Positions 46,905 through 59,091 of a stretch of 64,000 nucleotides of DNA are shown here, in pieces. Both the position numbers and the translations under genes were made by a program. The stretch lies in contig OZ024828.1 of assembly GCA_964016985.1 (NCBI GenBank), positions 14,268,242-14,332,241 of the forward strand, in the 5' to 3' direction. This DNA is from Anodontia alba. Its lineage: Eukaryota > Mollusca > Bivalvia > Lucinida > Lucinidae. The notes under the pieces were generated by a model that was not told the origin of the DNA, did no database searches, and saw only the letters and a program-made list of their open reading frames with translations. Within the stretch, counting starts at the first letter, position 1. Every line of letters begins with the position of its first letter.

Positions 46905-48480
46905 CGCAAATTTTGTTTGTGGTGGGTTATACAGTTTTCACGTTGCTTGTCCGTTCGTCTGTCCGTCCGCGGCACTTTTTTTTTCTTAATACCTTGAAAA
47001 CGTAGTGATGAATATTCTTAATTAATGCAAGCACATTTATATCAATAAAGTGTACCCACATAAGAAAAAAGAGGTAGGAGCCAATTCTCTTGGAGTTATT
47101 GCCCGTTGTAAAACTTCTTACTGCAGTAAAAAATAAGTTTGTGTACACATTATCTCTTTAACCGTTTGTTGGAAATTGACCAAATTAATACAGGAACATC
47201 ACTATGGTGTGGGAAAGAAGTGTTTGAATTTGTTTTATCTTGACCTTATTTTCAAGGTCACTACACTGTAAAGACTCTAAAAGTGAGCCTTGTGTGCATT
47301 CGTTTTCCTAATATCTTGAAAACGCAGCAATGGCTGTTCATCAAATTCAGTATGCAGACACATCAGTAAGGTGTATCTACATAAGAAAAAGATAAGGGCT
47401 AGGGGCCAATTCTGTTAGAGTTATAGCCCTTTGTCAAAATTTTAAGGCAGTAAAAAAGATTCTGTGCACATTATTTGTTTAACCAGTGGCTGAAACTTGA
47501 CAAATCTAAGTTGATACATCATTACATCAAGGAAAAGAATTGATTAGAATTTGGGTGACCGTAATCTTATTTTTAAGCTCACTACATGATAAAGACTCTG
47601 AAGATGAGCAGTGTGTGCCCTTTTTTTCGTAATATCTTGAAACCGGAGGAATGGATGTTCTTCAATTATGCAGACACACTGATATCAATAAGATGTATCT
47701 ACATAAGAAAACGTATGGGCTAGGGGCCAATTCTCTTAAACTTATTGCCCTTTGTAAAACTTCTAAATGGAGTAAAAAAAAAAGCTTGTGTGCACATTAT
47801 CTCTTAAACCGTTAGCTGGCATTTGAACAAATGAATACAGAAACATCATTATGATGGGGGAAAGCAGTGTTGGAATGTGTTTCTACCTTGACTTTATTTT
47901 CAAGGTCACTACATTGTAAAGACTATAAGTGAGCCTTGTGTCTATTCGTTTTCCTTATGTCTTAGAACTGCAGGAATGGATGTTTTCATAAGTTTATGCA
48001 GAGACATTGACATCAGTAAGGTATACCTACATAAGGAAAAAATGAGGGCTAGGGGCTAATTCTCTTAGAGTTATTGCCCTTTGTAAAACGTTTTAATGTA
48101 GTTAAAAAAGCTTATGTGCACATTATCTCTTTGATACATTATTACGGCGGGGGAAAGAAGTGGTTTGATTTTGGTTGCCTTCACCTTAATTTCAAGGTCA
48201 CTAAATTGTAAAGAATAAAAGTGAGCCTTCTGTGCACCTTTTTTTCTAATATTTTGAAAATGCAGCAATTGATGTTCATCAATTTATGCACACACATTTA
48301 TATCAATAAGGTGTACATACATAAGAAAAAGATAAGGACTAGGGGCAATTCTGTTAGAGTTATAGCCCTTTGTCAAAGTTTTAAGGCAATAAAGAGATTG
48401 TGTGCACATTATCTGTTTAACCAGTGGCTGAAACTTAATCTTTATAGAACTGAATACACCCGGAAATTTCCCCGTCATGT
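46905..48480. repeat. About 320-bp tandem array with TTCAAGGTCACTAC
   Basis: Four to five units marked by GTTATTGCCCTTTGTAAAAC at about 47093, 47421, 47739, 48069 and 48358. A short GTCCG/TCTG microsatellite (46950-46972) precedes the array. Three of the four central units carry CTTATTTTCAAGGTCACTA or a near variant; the one at 47570 is mutated (TTTTTAAGCTCACTAC). Confidence 0.88.
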
Positions 48481-48733
48481 TTAAAAAGTAGATTATTTTT
48501 GGACTTCCTGTTTGCATTTCTGCACACAAAATTCCTTCGGAAGGGAGGCAAAACAGTTTGTAAAACTTGCGTTCCTTCCTGAAAGTGTATCACTTCCCCT
48601 TAACCCTTAAACTGTCCAGTGCATGCCACAATCACGAAGTACAGCCTTCCGGAAATATTGAAAGGAGAGATGAGCATATTAAAGCAAACCCAAACGTCAC
48701 AAATGAAACCACAAATGCACGAACAAAAACAAA

Positions 48734-48770
<37 letters not shown>

Positions 48771-49881
48771 ACAGAATTCCAGATTAGCTGTAACTGTGCC
48801 GTTTCTGTTTACCTCATTGAAGACTGGAAACCTCTAAACGGGTAACTGGCGAATAGTGCAGACCCAGATCAGACGCCGCGTTTCGCGGCGTCTGATCAGG
48901 GTCTCCACTGTTTGCAAATAATTCAACCATTTTTCTTTAGGAATGTCTATATCATATAGCCTTACATATCTAAAATCGAAAATGAACTCTTCCAGTATAT
49001 AGTATGGGAGAGTTTATTCAGTCTTTAAACACTGTAGTCGAACCGCCCCGTTGGCACTCCGATTGGTAATATAGGCCCCGTCGTAAATCCGGTTGGTAAG
49101 AGTTTCAATATAGCGGTGTAAGGAGTTTTCGGATTAACCTGTCGTGAAAAAGTAAGTATTTACTGTAATATTCTTATTTGAAAAGACGGCCAATTTTACT
49201 GATGTTGTCTGAATAAATATTCTTGTTAACCATTACGTTTTATCATCACAAGATTTACCAGAAAGCGAAATATCAATGGTCGAAGTTGCGCTCACGGAAA
49301 ACAAAATCTTTCGAATCGAGTGATTTTCTAGAAAAATGCCATTGATATTTATTAAGTTTGGCATCTGCATCTAGTTTCTGCGACGAATATTGCGCAACAT
49401 AATCATTGTTTGTACAGACGATATCCCCTTCTAATTTTCGGTCCATGAAAGGATACACGAGGAAACACGTTTTTGAAATACATTGATTTTGTCCCGGGTT
49501 GGTAACGAGTGGCTCCCGGGTTGGTTTTGATAGGAAATCGGATTGGAATGAGCCACTGTTGATAGAGAGTACGGGTTGGTCAGTCTAGTAATTTGACAGA
49601 ATGGCCTTTACGAGGCAGGCTAGCGACAAAATTGCAACAATACATGCACTTCTTTAGGCAGGCAGTACTTCTGCATGTTACAGCCAATCAATTTTTTGGT
49701 TAAGGATCGATCATTTGATTCTTACTGGTGGGAGTTGGAGCGGCGGTAAGAAGTTTTCAGGCGAGGATTTGTTCTTCCGCGACTAAAGACAGCCCTTGTG
49801 TTCACGTTTCTACAAAGTGTGTATTAGCTTTGACCCTCACGGTTTCTGGTTATTTTGTCTGGAAAAAGAGGCTCCTGGGTG

Positions 49882-49915
<34 letters not shown>

Positions 49916-50370
49916 CCCTTTCCGCTCCCTTCCCTTCCATTCAAAAACAAATGGTTGCTCCTTTAAACGATTTCGTATGTGAAATTGACTGTCAGATGAT
50001 ATTTAAACATGGTCTTATGATGACGAGATAAACTTATGTGAACAAACATGTAGGTTAGATATAGTTTTATCTTAATGTGAGCGGTGATATCAACCAATTA
50101 GCGTGATGATATTTCTACAAGTAAAAACACACCGGTTACCCAAGGACAACTAACTCAGAACAGCAAACACAGTTGAAATTTATAGGCGGGAATAGAAAGT
50201 AAATATATGTATGGGAACAAACAAAAAATGCCAAGGATCAGTTTGCCACGGATCGGTTTGATCCTTGTCGGTTTGTTCCGTGGCAAGATGTTCCCAGGCA
50301 GGTAGTTTCTCCCTATTGATTTTAACTGCGCTTCTTGTTCTCAGTCGCGTTGGTTGCCTCATGATATAAA
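48481..50370. other. Spacer with family D, hairpin and homopolymers
   Basis: 48605-48720 is a family D fragment. An A run lies at 48736-48768. 48850-48925 is a GAATAGTGCAGACCC hairpin with core GACGCCGCGTTTCGCGGCGTC. A T run lies at 49879-49910. 49030-49570 repeats CGGTTGGTAA / CGGGTTGGT words. 50225-50295 is an imperfect palindrome (GTTTGCCACGGATCGG / CCGTGGCAAG). No gene. Confidence 0.5.
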
Positions 50371-50550
50371 GACTTGTAATTTTGACCCCCTCCAACCCCA
50401 TTTTTTTTATGGCAGAACTGGAATTTTTGGGGCTATATATTATTTGTCTTTGTTTCTGCTTTAAAACATAGATTGTGGGTACTCATTAAAACAGTCTATG
50501 TTTTAGAGCGGAAAAAAGAAAATTACCATGCTTTTTATTTGAAAATTTTC
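50371..50550 (-). mobile_element. Family 1 MITE, heavily decayed
   Basis: B-half phrases TAATTTTGACCCCCTCC and ATAGATTGTGGGTACTCATT, then a collapsed core and GAAAATTTTCC. No intact end. It directly abuts the next, intact copy. Confidence 0.7.
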
Positions 50551-50554
50551 CTTT

Positions 50555-50833
50555 CATTACGAAAACACGCCTATTCAAATATATTAAAAATTTTACAACC
50601 AAAAAAAAAAAGAAAATTTTCAGATAAAAAATTCTGATATTTTTCATATTTTTTCTCAAAACATAGATTGTGGGTACTTGTTAGAACCGCCTCGGCGAGG
50701 CGGTTCTAACGAGTACCCTTAATCTATGATTTTTAGCAAAATAAAAATAATGTATACCCCTGTAAACCCCAGTTTTACCATATAAAAGTGGGGTTTAAGG
50801 GGGTCAAAATTATATAGGCGTGTTTTCGGGATG
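50555..50833 (+). mobile_element. Family 1 MITE, A-to-B
   Basis: CATTACGAAAACACGCC to TTTTCGGGATG; full core CGCCTCGGCGAGGCG. Confidence 0.9.
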
Positions 50834-51595
50834 TTACAACAATAAAATTCTTTTATATTGAATATGCTTGTTTTCCTCATAAGTGCTAAGCACGTTGTTT
50901 TACCAAAAAATGAGTGAAATATGTCAAATGACCAAAATTAACAAAATTCAGCAATTTTAGAATTTTCCCCAACATATGGGCCTAAGAGCTAGCCTCTGGC
51001 CTGGTTTGGAGTATGACAGGCAATACCAGGCTGGGTTTTCACGAACATGAATGGTTTTAACAAGCAAGGTTGGAAATGTATCTTCAGCTCGGTATTCAAT
51101 TCGTACTTACTTGCTTACTATAAATATCTGATCTGTTGGCTTACCATAGATTAAAATGAGGATTTCATGCTCGAGTACAACTACAAACTGCATATATATT
51201 TTCCTCGCCAAAATATTAGCATATTCATTGGCTAACTCAGCAATAGATACGTGCAAACTTAGTAACAAGCGGTACTACCCGATGTATTCTTTGCCATTAT
51301 TTTGTATGTTATGAAACATAAGCACCACAAGTAGAGTACTATGCAAATCCTAGAAGTTATTCATCAGACACAGTATCAGAATTCATGCGATGTTTATGGT
51401 CAATACCTTTCATTACCCATAAATCTTGATATTGACGCTTTCAAATTGTTTGATGAGCTGTAGAATTCGTTTTTGGTATGTGAATGCATCTAAAATGTTC
51501 ACGTTTGAACGTTTCGAGCAGACTGAGCACGGAAATCAATAGATTGGGTAGCTGAGGGGCTTTAGTGACTTGGTGCTTTGAATTTCACGCTTACA
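50834..51595. other. Spacer, nothing recognised
   Basis: No gene, RNA or repeat of the main families. Confidence 0.4.
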
Positions 51596-51735
51596 CATCA
51601 CGAAAACATGACGAGTACCCACAATCTATGTTTTGAGCAGAAATATGAAAAATATCAGAGATTTTTTTATCTGAAAATTTTCAGATTTTGGAGGTAAAAT
51701 TTTCTATCTATTTGAATAGGTGTGTTCTCGTAATG
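51596..51735 (-). mobile_element. Family 1 MITE with internal deletion
   Basis: CATCACGAAAACATG joins directly to ACGAGTACCCACAATC. The B half and left core arm are gone; the right arm and A half remain to TTCTCGTAATG. Confidence 0.85.
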
Positions 51736-51807
51736 AATATAAAAGCCATTGCTGCTGATTTGTTTTCAACCATGTTTACCCTACGCATCCTCGTCTGGCC
51801 TTTGAGA

Positions 51808-52086
51808 CATTACAAAAACACACCTATTCAAATATACTGAAAATTTTACCACCAAAAAATGAAAAATTTCAGATAAAATTTTTGATATTTTTCATATTTC
51901 TGCTCAAAAAATAGATTGTGGGTACTTGTTAGAACCGCCTCGCCGAGGCGATTCTAACGAGTACCCACAATCTATGTTTTTTGAGCAGAAATAAGTAAAG
52001 TAATGTATACCACTGTAAACCCCAGTTTTACAATATAAAAGTGGGGTTTAAGGGGGTCAACATTATATAGATATGTTTTCGTGATG
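51808..52086 (+). mobile_element. Family 1 MITE, A-to-B
   Basis: CATTACAAAAACACACC to TTTTCGTGATG; core CGCCTCGCCGAGGCG. Confidence 0.9.
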
Positions 52087-53533
52087 AACAGTTTTCTAAT
52101 AAAGACCAGCCCGAGCCTTTTAGTGTCCAACCCGCACTCTCTGCTAATCCAATCCGGGATTATGCCAATGACACAGTGAAACCAACCCATGATCCCCAGA
52201 TTTCAAATCAGAGTAGACTATCATGACAAGAAACAGGCGATTAGCCCCAGAAATACAGTTACATGATTTTGTACGCGTCGAACAACTGTACTCTTTGTGT
52301 TCAACGTGTTTCTAGTATTTCATAGACGCCAGAAGACTGGCTTTCTGCGAGGTTTGTCTCGATTAAAAAATTATTCGTAAAAAAGAGCACACTGATTATA
52401 AAGGACAACTAGTCGCACGAAGAGAAGGGCAGCTCCTGATGAACGGAATGCCATTCACCCAGCCTGATCAGACTTTTCACTGTCCGCATGAAGAAAGCTT
52501 TGGTCCTTAGCTTCACACTGAGGGCACAGCGAAGACTCTTATCAGACTGGGCGGATGCCTAGGCTCATCCGAGTCTTCGCTGGGCGCACATGCCATTTTG
52601 TAGGTTTTGTCATGCGGTGTCTCATTCGATACCCTGTCTGAAAAGGGGTTTACTCTAAAAGGAAAGAATATGCTCCAAAGGCATAAGCAAATATTTCCTT
52701 TTTGAACAGGTTCCTTTTAAGAAGGGCCTAAACACTTTGACAGAATTGCTTCCCCAGAAGGAGTATCATTTCCCCTTAAGTGTTAAAGTAATAAGGATAG
52801 CAGGATGTGCAACATTTTCGAATTCAGCGCATCAGTAAGGTATAATTTTGGACCAACATTAAAGATGGGGGAAATTGGGTCCTTAAAGAGAAATAACGCA
52901 CTTAGGTTAAAGGATTTTTATTCTGTAACCCTCCGCTTCCTGTCCAAAAGCAATAACCTTAGGTACATACACAATACAAAAAGATTGACTTGTTTTTGCA
53001 GCATTAGAAAATGATTTGTCATAACTGAGATCTGATTGTTAATGTTGTCTTCTTGGAAATTCTAATACCGTTTCAAAGATATATTGTTCAGCTCATACAA
53101 AACATGTAACATTCTCCGAATGTTCAGTTTGAAACACATTATTAACCCTTCTCTTGTTGAACACGACATGCCCTGTCTTATCAAACAGTGTAGATCCAGA
53201 TCAGTTGGCTTCTGAAGAAGCCAACTGATCTGGATCTGCACTGTTTGTCATTAAATATGGGAATTTCTATCGAAAACCCAGATCAAGTAATCAGATTGGC
53301 TAGATATTAGAAGTGGGCGTTGCTCTTAATTTATTCAGCAAGGCAAGGGTTAAATAACCAATTATAAAAGATGTCCAGGAAGCGCCACAATCACAAAACT
53401 AATAAACTGTTCATTGATCACATTGTAATGATGGGGATAAAAGATCGATGGCCACATATTGTTACGAGCCATGCGTAACGAGAAAGAAATGAAAGTGAAA
53501 CCAGCAACAAGTTTAAAATTATTAACAATATTT

Positions 53534-53582
<49 letters not shown>

Positions 53583-54939
53583 AAAAAAAGACAAGATTCA
53601 AAACAAAAGAATGTAAGTAAACAGTACCTTTCAAGTTTATGTCAGAAAGTGCCTCAGAAATACAACACAAGAATTCATAAAACAAATCCTTTGAAAAACA
53701 GTTTCTGATCCTACAATTTGAAAGTCCCTGAATTCAGAATTAAAGTCCAGAATGAATAAAATATAAAGTAATCCAGTGTAGAATAATTTATGATGGAAGT
53801 ACACAAAGAAGCCCATATGAAATTTTTTTCTCCTTATATAATACCAAAGAACATTCTAGAAAATGAATTTACTAGAGGCATCACTCATTTTTCAGTCTTA
53901 GTCAAGAATATTCTAAATGTTCTATGACATGCCAAAAGTAACTCAGTTCAGAATCAAGATCATAAACAACTTGTTATTGTAAACATGTTTTTCCAAAAAT
54001 TTCTATTTATATATAGAAACTTGTAGTAAACATGAAAATAATAATACTTAAAATAATCAAACACCCAGGCCTATATATAACAATATCGTCCGAGTTCTGA
54101 AGCATATCAGAAATATTATACAAATATACAGCGTAAACTTACTGTGCTCTAAACTCACAAATGAAATATATCAAAACATCTTTCCAAAACAGATTATATC
54201 AATGTCCTCCCTTAAGTAGTAGCAGTCGGTGATGAATGCTATAAAAATACCATAAACATTTCGCGATATCATAACAAAACTACATAATATTAAAAAATCC
54301 ACATTCCAGGTCTAGGTCTAATGCAGCATGATGTTAGCAAAATATGCAAATCAAAGAGAATGCACCATCTACATACAGTTTAAAAGTAGTATAACGCTGC
54401 AATTGAAAATCCAAATTGTCAAGGGCATCTTAAACTCACAGGCATAACGTTTCCAAACTTTCAAACGAATCCAGTCAATGACGTAGAAACTGCAGACAAA
54501 GGCTTCGTGGATGAACATTCTTAGTCTAAAAAGAGAAGTAACTGTCGAACAATACCAGAGCAAAATACTAAAATCACATGCAAATATTTGCATCAAAGGA
54601 AGAAAATCTTCAAAATTCTAAAGAATTTGATGAAATATGTAGCACTAGTTGCCGACACAAGATTTTATAACTGCATGATTCTGTGATGATAATTCTAAGC
54701 CAAAAAAGGCGTAGTTCTGTCATAGTCGAGTCAAACAACATTACTGGATCTTTTTGTCATACAAGGAATATATCTGCCCAGGTTTAAACTTACCTGACGA
54801 AGTACATTAGATATAGTGCCAACACATTCTTTGCAAGTAGCACATTCCAAGTCCAAACGGCCATACCGTGGTCACATATACCGACTCAAAATCCGGACTC
54901 AGATTCAAATCTCTACATAACAGACAGAAAATATGCAAA
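52087..54939. other. 2.9-kb spacer with repeat fragments
   Basis: 52430-52623 is a partial copy of the element at 3383 (right end TTTTGTCATGCGGTGTCTCA). 53185-53255 is a CAGTGTAGATCCAGATCAG hairpin. 53370-53400 is family D. (CA)n lies at 53536-53578. 53600-54930 is AT-rich with no recognised gene. Confidence 0.5.
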
Positions 54940-55083
54940 CATCACGAAAACACGCCTATATAATTTTGACCCCTCTTAAATCCCACTTTTATATTGTAAA
55001 ACTGGGGTTAACAGGGGTAAACATTATTTTTCTTATTTCTTCTAAAAAACATAGATTAGGGGTACTCGTTAGAACCGCCTCAT
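54940..55083 (-). mobile_element. Family 1 MITE, B half only
   Basis: CATCACGAAAACACGCC through the left core arm, ending at GAACCGCCTCA, where unrelated sequence begins. No A half follows. Confidence 0.82.
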
Positions 55084-56871
55084 TGACCCGGTGGGTTTTC
55101 TTTCGTTTTGTTATTTATTCGCTATTTGTAAGCATCAGCGTATATAGGCTAAAGCAAATAAGTTTGAATGCAGAATATTGCGTTATCATCATTAGCAGTT
55201 AGCAGGAAACTATTTTGGAGAGCGAATTTATGTAGTTATTAGGTAGGTTTTACTGTAAAACGGATTGTCGAAATGCGGTATGTTAAATCTGGTGGCGGTT
55301 TTGACAGCCCCTTCCCCCCCCCCACCCCCCCCCCCCCCCCCCAATAATCAAATAATCAAATCCAAAATTTATAACATGGTGTACATATTCATATCATGTG
55401 TAGAAATATATTTCTATTGACTTATAATGGGGAAAATGGAAAAATTGCATTAACTGCCAAACAGTTGTAGTTAGTTTGATTAAACTTTTATACAAATGTT
55501 CCTATTAATATTCTTCTAATGGCCATATGTTTTTATGCCACTGCTTATTTTTATTAGTTGCCATGGTAACCAAAATGCAATAAATAACTAAAAATACATT
55601 CAAAAATCTTCTTCGTCGGAACCACTGGGCCGATTGGGCTCAAATTTTACATGTAGCATCCTTGGGCTTAGGGAATGAAAGTTTGTGTTTTTTATGAAAA
55701 TCTATTTATTAGTTTGGTTGCTATGACAACTTAAAGTTTCCATTGACTTATAATGGAGAAAACTGCCAAACAGTTGAAGATATTTTGACCAAACTTTTTT
55801 AAAAATATTTCTTTTAATATTCTTCTAATAGCCATATGCTTTTGTGCCACTGCTTATCATTATTAGTTGCCATGGTAACCAAAATGCAAAAAATAACTAA
55901 AAATACCTTAAAAAATCTTCTTCTCTGGAACCACTGGTCCGATTGGGCTCAAATTTAACATGTAGCATCCTTGGGCTTAGGGAATGAAAGTTTTTTTCTT
56001 GTTTTTTTTTTTTTTTTTGTTTTTTGTTGTTGTTTTTTTTTATGAAAATCGGCCTATTAGTTTGGTTGCTATCAGAACTTAAAGTTTCCATTGACTTTTA
56101 ATGGAGAAAACCGAAAAATGGCATTTACTGCCAAACAGTTGAAGATATTTTGACCAAAACTTTATGGAAATGTTCCTTTTATTTATGAAAATCAGCTTAT
56201 CGGTTAAGTTGCTTTTGCCTACTTTTACTTTCCATGTACTCATATTGGGAAAAATTGAAAAAATTCAATTAGTGACTAACCGTTGCAGATATTTTGACAA
56301 GCAAAACGATCCTCTCTTCCACAACCACTGAAGAAATTCATACCAGATTTTGCATAAAAACTGAGGAAACTATGATCATCATACTTGGGGTTACAAAAGT
56401 CCCGACTTGCAGGCTATGGACTTGGGCAAAAATGCAAGTTGTGAGGAATGATCAAATATACAATTTTTTTTTTATGAAAAACATGTTCAAGGGCATGTAT
56501 GCTCCTCGCCTAAGCCATATAAATGTGGAAAAAACCATGTTTTCAGATAAAACCTCTTCTAATACCACTGGGCCCATGTTGGCAAAAGGGAACAACAAGT
56601 TAAGTGTTGTTTTTTTTTATGCAAATCCATAGCTCAGAATAGCTGCCATGGCTAAAAATAGATTTTAAGCAAAAATCTTCTCCAAATCAGCTGAACCCAT
56701 GGCTAAAAATAGACTACACAAAAAAAGACTTCTCCAAATTAGGACCAAATTTGGCATGAGGCTCTAGGGAATTACCTTTCATGCTTTTATTTATTTTTTC
56801 CATCATCAATTTCTAACAATTCTCCATTAGCACAATTGGCAGGTGAGCGAATTGTGGCCCTTGGGTCTCTT
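55084..56871. mobile_element. Tandem-repeat element ending TGGCCCTTGGGTCTCTTG
   Basis: A C-rich tract (55306-55342), then three to four units of about 330 bp marked by CCATTGACTTATAATGG (55417, 55741, 56089), CCACTGGGCCGATTGGGCTC and GCCAAACAGTTGAAGATATT. The right end GTGAGCGAATTGTGGCCC then CTTGGGTCTCTTG resembles the terminus of common bivalve dispersed repeats. The left boundary is unclear. No ORF. Confidence 0.7.
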
Positions 56872-57014
56872 GTTTTTCTTATTTCTGCTCAAAAACATAG
56901 ATTGTGGGTACTCGTTAGAACCACCGCATCGGTACAATGTATGTTTTGAGCAAACATTGAAAAAAATATCAGAATTTTATCTGAAAACTTTCAGTTTTTG
57001 GTGGTGTAATTTTC
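56872..57014 (-). mobile_element. Family 1 MITE, left part, split by the Penelope-like element
   Basis: Begins mid-B-half (TTCTTATTTCTGCTCAAAAA), passes a collapsed core, and stops in the A half at GGTGGTGTAATTTTC. The A end resumes at 59057. Confidence 0.85.
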
Positions 57015-59056
57015 TCCTACAGTTATTCGTCTCCCATTGCACCTAAAATTTTCAATTACAAAAACGTGCTACAAGAGCTAAATACTGAGAACATTACTCG
57101 AAACCCCTCAGAGTGTTCCTGTAAAGCATCGGAGTTCTGTTATATTCCAGCCGGTCACGTCATAACAGGTGACCTCAATATAGTCAGGGTTAGCAAACTC
57201 AGGGACATTCTTTCCAAAGGCCCTAAATATAGGGAACCCAGGTCTTTTACTTGGAAACAGAATTCTAAATTAATATTGGATTCTGTTGAAGAGTATGCAC
57301 GACGCTGGGCCAAGAAAGAGGACGTAGAAGTTGACACACTGTCTGAATGGGTTAAATCGGTAATGTCCTTGGTAAACAGACGTGTCTCAGTACTCAGCAG
57401 AACCATGTCTCGCCGACATGAATCGGTGTTTGACGATCAAGATGTTGCTGCTGAGTTAGCTGAAATCCATGAGAAGTTTGTCGTTGTTCCAGCCGACAAG
57501 GCATCTAACAACATTGTGTTTGTTTGCAAAACACACTATATAAACTGCTTAATGGAAGAACTTGGTATGAGTACCATGACCGGAAACCCTACATATAATC
57601 TTACTGCTATGTCCAAGGAAGAAATTCTACAAAACCACCAATCGGTGATGCTGACATTTGGAATTTCCCTCCCAGAGGAAGATATTGACCTTCCCAAACT
57701 GTACTGGATTCCTAAACTTCACAAGAATCCGTACATGCAGAGATATATTGCTGGTTCAGCTAAGTGCTCAACCAAGCCTCTTTCTCAGATTCTAACACGA
57801 ATACTAACCGCAGTTAAAGAAGGCCTTCAGAAGTATTGTGACACTGCATATGCCAGAAGTGGTGTTAATCAGATGTGGATCCTGAAAAACTCCAAAGAGC
57901 TCTTAGAAAACCTAAAGGCACAATCTCTTCATTCCGTCAACAGTATAAAATCTTTCGATTTCTCTACTCTTTACACTACTATTCCTCATGATAAATTGAA
58001 ATCTAAATTAAAGGCAATTATCAACCAGTGTTTCTTCCACAAGAATGGTAACCGTCGATTTCAGTATGTTGTCATTGGCTACAAAGACACATACTGCATT
58101 CGGGATCACTCTGATGCACCACAAAAATACTCAGATGCAGATGTCATTAAGATGCTGGAATATCTAATCGACAATATTTTTGTGGAGTTCGGCGGTCGGA
58201 TATTTCAACAAACAATCGGCATACCGATGGGTACTAATTGTGCACCGTTACTTGCCGACTTGTTTTTATACTCGTATGAGGCGGAGTTTGTACAAAGTCT
58301 CCTCCAAGCAGGCAAGAAACACCTCGCACAACAATTCAATTTCACCTACAGATATATAGATGATGTATTGTCTCTGAAAAACACAAAATTTGCAGAGTAT
58401 TTAGAATTCATCTACCCACGTGAACTTGAAATAAAGGAAACAACGGAGACTTCAGCCTCCTCCTCATACTTGGATTGTTATCTCTACATCGACAATGGAA
58501 AGCTTACTACTAGGCTTTACGACAAACGGGATGACTTCAATTTTCCCATCGTTAACTTTCCTTTCCTGAGCAGTAATATCCCTTCTGCACCAGCATACGG
58601 CGTTTACGTTTCACAGTTAATCCGTTATGCCAGAACTTGTTCAAATTATCAGGACTTCATGGAGCGTGGGAAAGTGCTCACTCAAAAGTTGTTGAGCCAG
58701 GGGTATCAAAAAACCAAACTGGTAGCAACACTTAAGAAGTTCTATGGGAGACATCATGATCTAGTCAATCCCTACAATGTGGCAGTTTCCAGAATTGTTT
58801 CTGATGTTTTTGCCAGTGACGCGCCATAAGTAGACTTCCCAAATCCCGGACATACGCTTCTACCGATATTTCCTTCGTTCAGGCCCATGGGCATGGTGGG
58901 CGAAGCTTGCTTACCAAGTAATGCTTACTATCCGCGGACGCCTGATTACACCCTTTGTTCTGGGGTCCATGTCTGTTGGTCTGAACATTCTGATTCGTCA
59001 TTCGTTTATGGATTTATGATTTTGAATTACGGCTTTGGTACCATGACCGCAACTAC
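57015..59056 (+). mobile_element. 5'-truncated Penelope-like retroelement nested in a MITE
   Basis: About 2.04 kb. The left junction lies within AATTTTC|TCCTACAG and the right at ACTAC|TTTCAATATATTTG. The word TTTC occurs on both sides, a possible 4-bp target duplication. It contains the RT frame and a 3' tail of about 220 bp with no poly(A). The missing 5' part would carry any GIY-YIG endonuclease located before the RT. Confidence 0.82.
57030..58829 (+). CDS. Penelope-like reverse transcriptase (5'-truncated)
   Basis: An uninterrupted frame of about 599 codons to the TAA at 58829. No ATG marks the beginning; the frame enters from the truncation point and reads SPIAPKIFNYKNVLQELNTE. Numbering from the GTG at 57066, the N-terminal segment has CSC and HVITGDL (31-37); VPADKASNNIVF (141-152); YWIPKLHKNP (213-222); RT motif A SFDFSTLYTT with Asp298; motif B GIPMGTNCAPLLADL (385-399); motif C YRYIDDVLSL with Asp432-Asp433; then the thumb (DKRDDFNFPIVNF, YGVYVSQLIRYAR). 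Catalytic aspartates are intact. The N-terminal CxC and HVITGDL region suggests the Naiad-type branch, whose endonuclease precedes the RT; that is family knowledge, not visible here. Without a start or endonuclease this copy is probably immobile. Confidence 0.9.
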   Translation, partial: SPIAPKIFNYKNVLQELNTENITRNPSECSCKASEFCYIPAGHVITGDLNIVRVSKLRDILSKGPKYREPRSFTWKQNSKLILDSVEEYARRWAKKEDVEVDTLSEWVKSVMSLVNRRVSVLSRTMSRRHESVFDDQDVAAELAEIHEKFVVVPADKASNNIVFVCKTHYINCLMEELGMSTMTGNPTYNLTAMSKEEILQNHQSVMLTFGISLPEEDIDLPKLYWIPKLHKNPYMQRYIAGSAKCSTKPLSQILTRILTAVKEGLQKYCDTAYARSGVNQMWILKNSKELLENLKAQSLHSVNSIKSFDFSTLYTTIPHDKLKSKLKAIINQCFFHKNGNRRFQYVVIGYKDTYCIRDHSDAPQKYSDADVIKMLEYLIDNIFVEFGGRIFQQTIGIPMGTNCAPLLADLFLYSYEAEFVQSLLQAGKKHLAQQFNFTYRYIDDVLSLKNTKFAEYLEFIYPRELEIKETTETSASSSYLDCYLYIDNGKLTTRLYDKRDDFNFPIVNFPFLSSNIPSAPAYGVYVSQLIRYARTCSNYQDFMERGKVLTQKLLSQGYQKTKLVATLKKFYGRHHDLVNPYNVAVSRIVSDVFASDAP

Positions 59057-59091
59057 TTTCAATATATTTGAATAGGCGTGTTTTCGTAATG
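59057..59091 (-). mobile_element. Family 1 MITE, right part (A end)
   Basis: TTTCAATATATTTGAATAGG to TTTTCGTAATG completes the copy begun at 56872. Confidence 0.88.
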
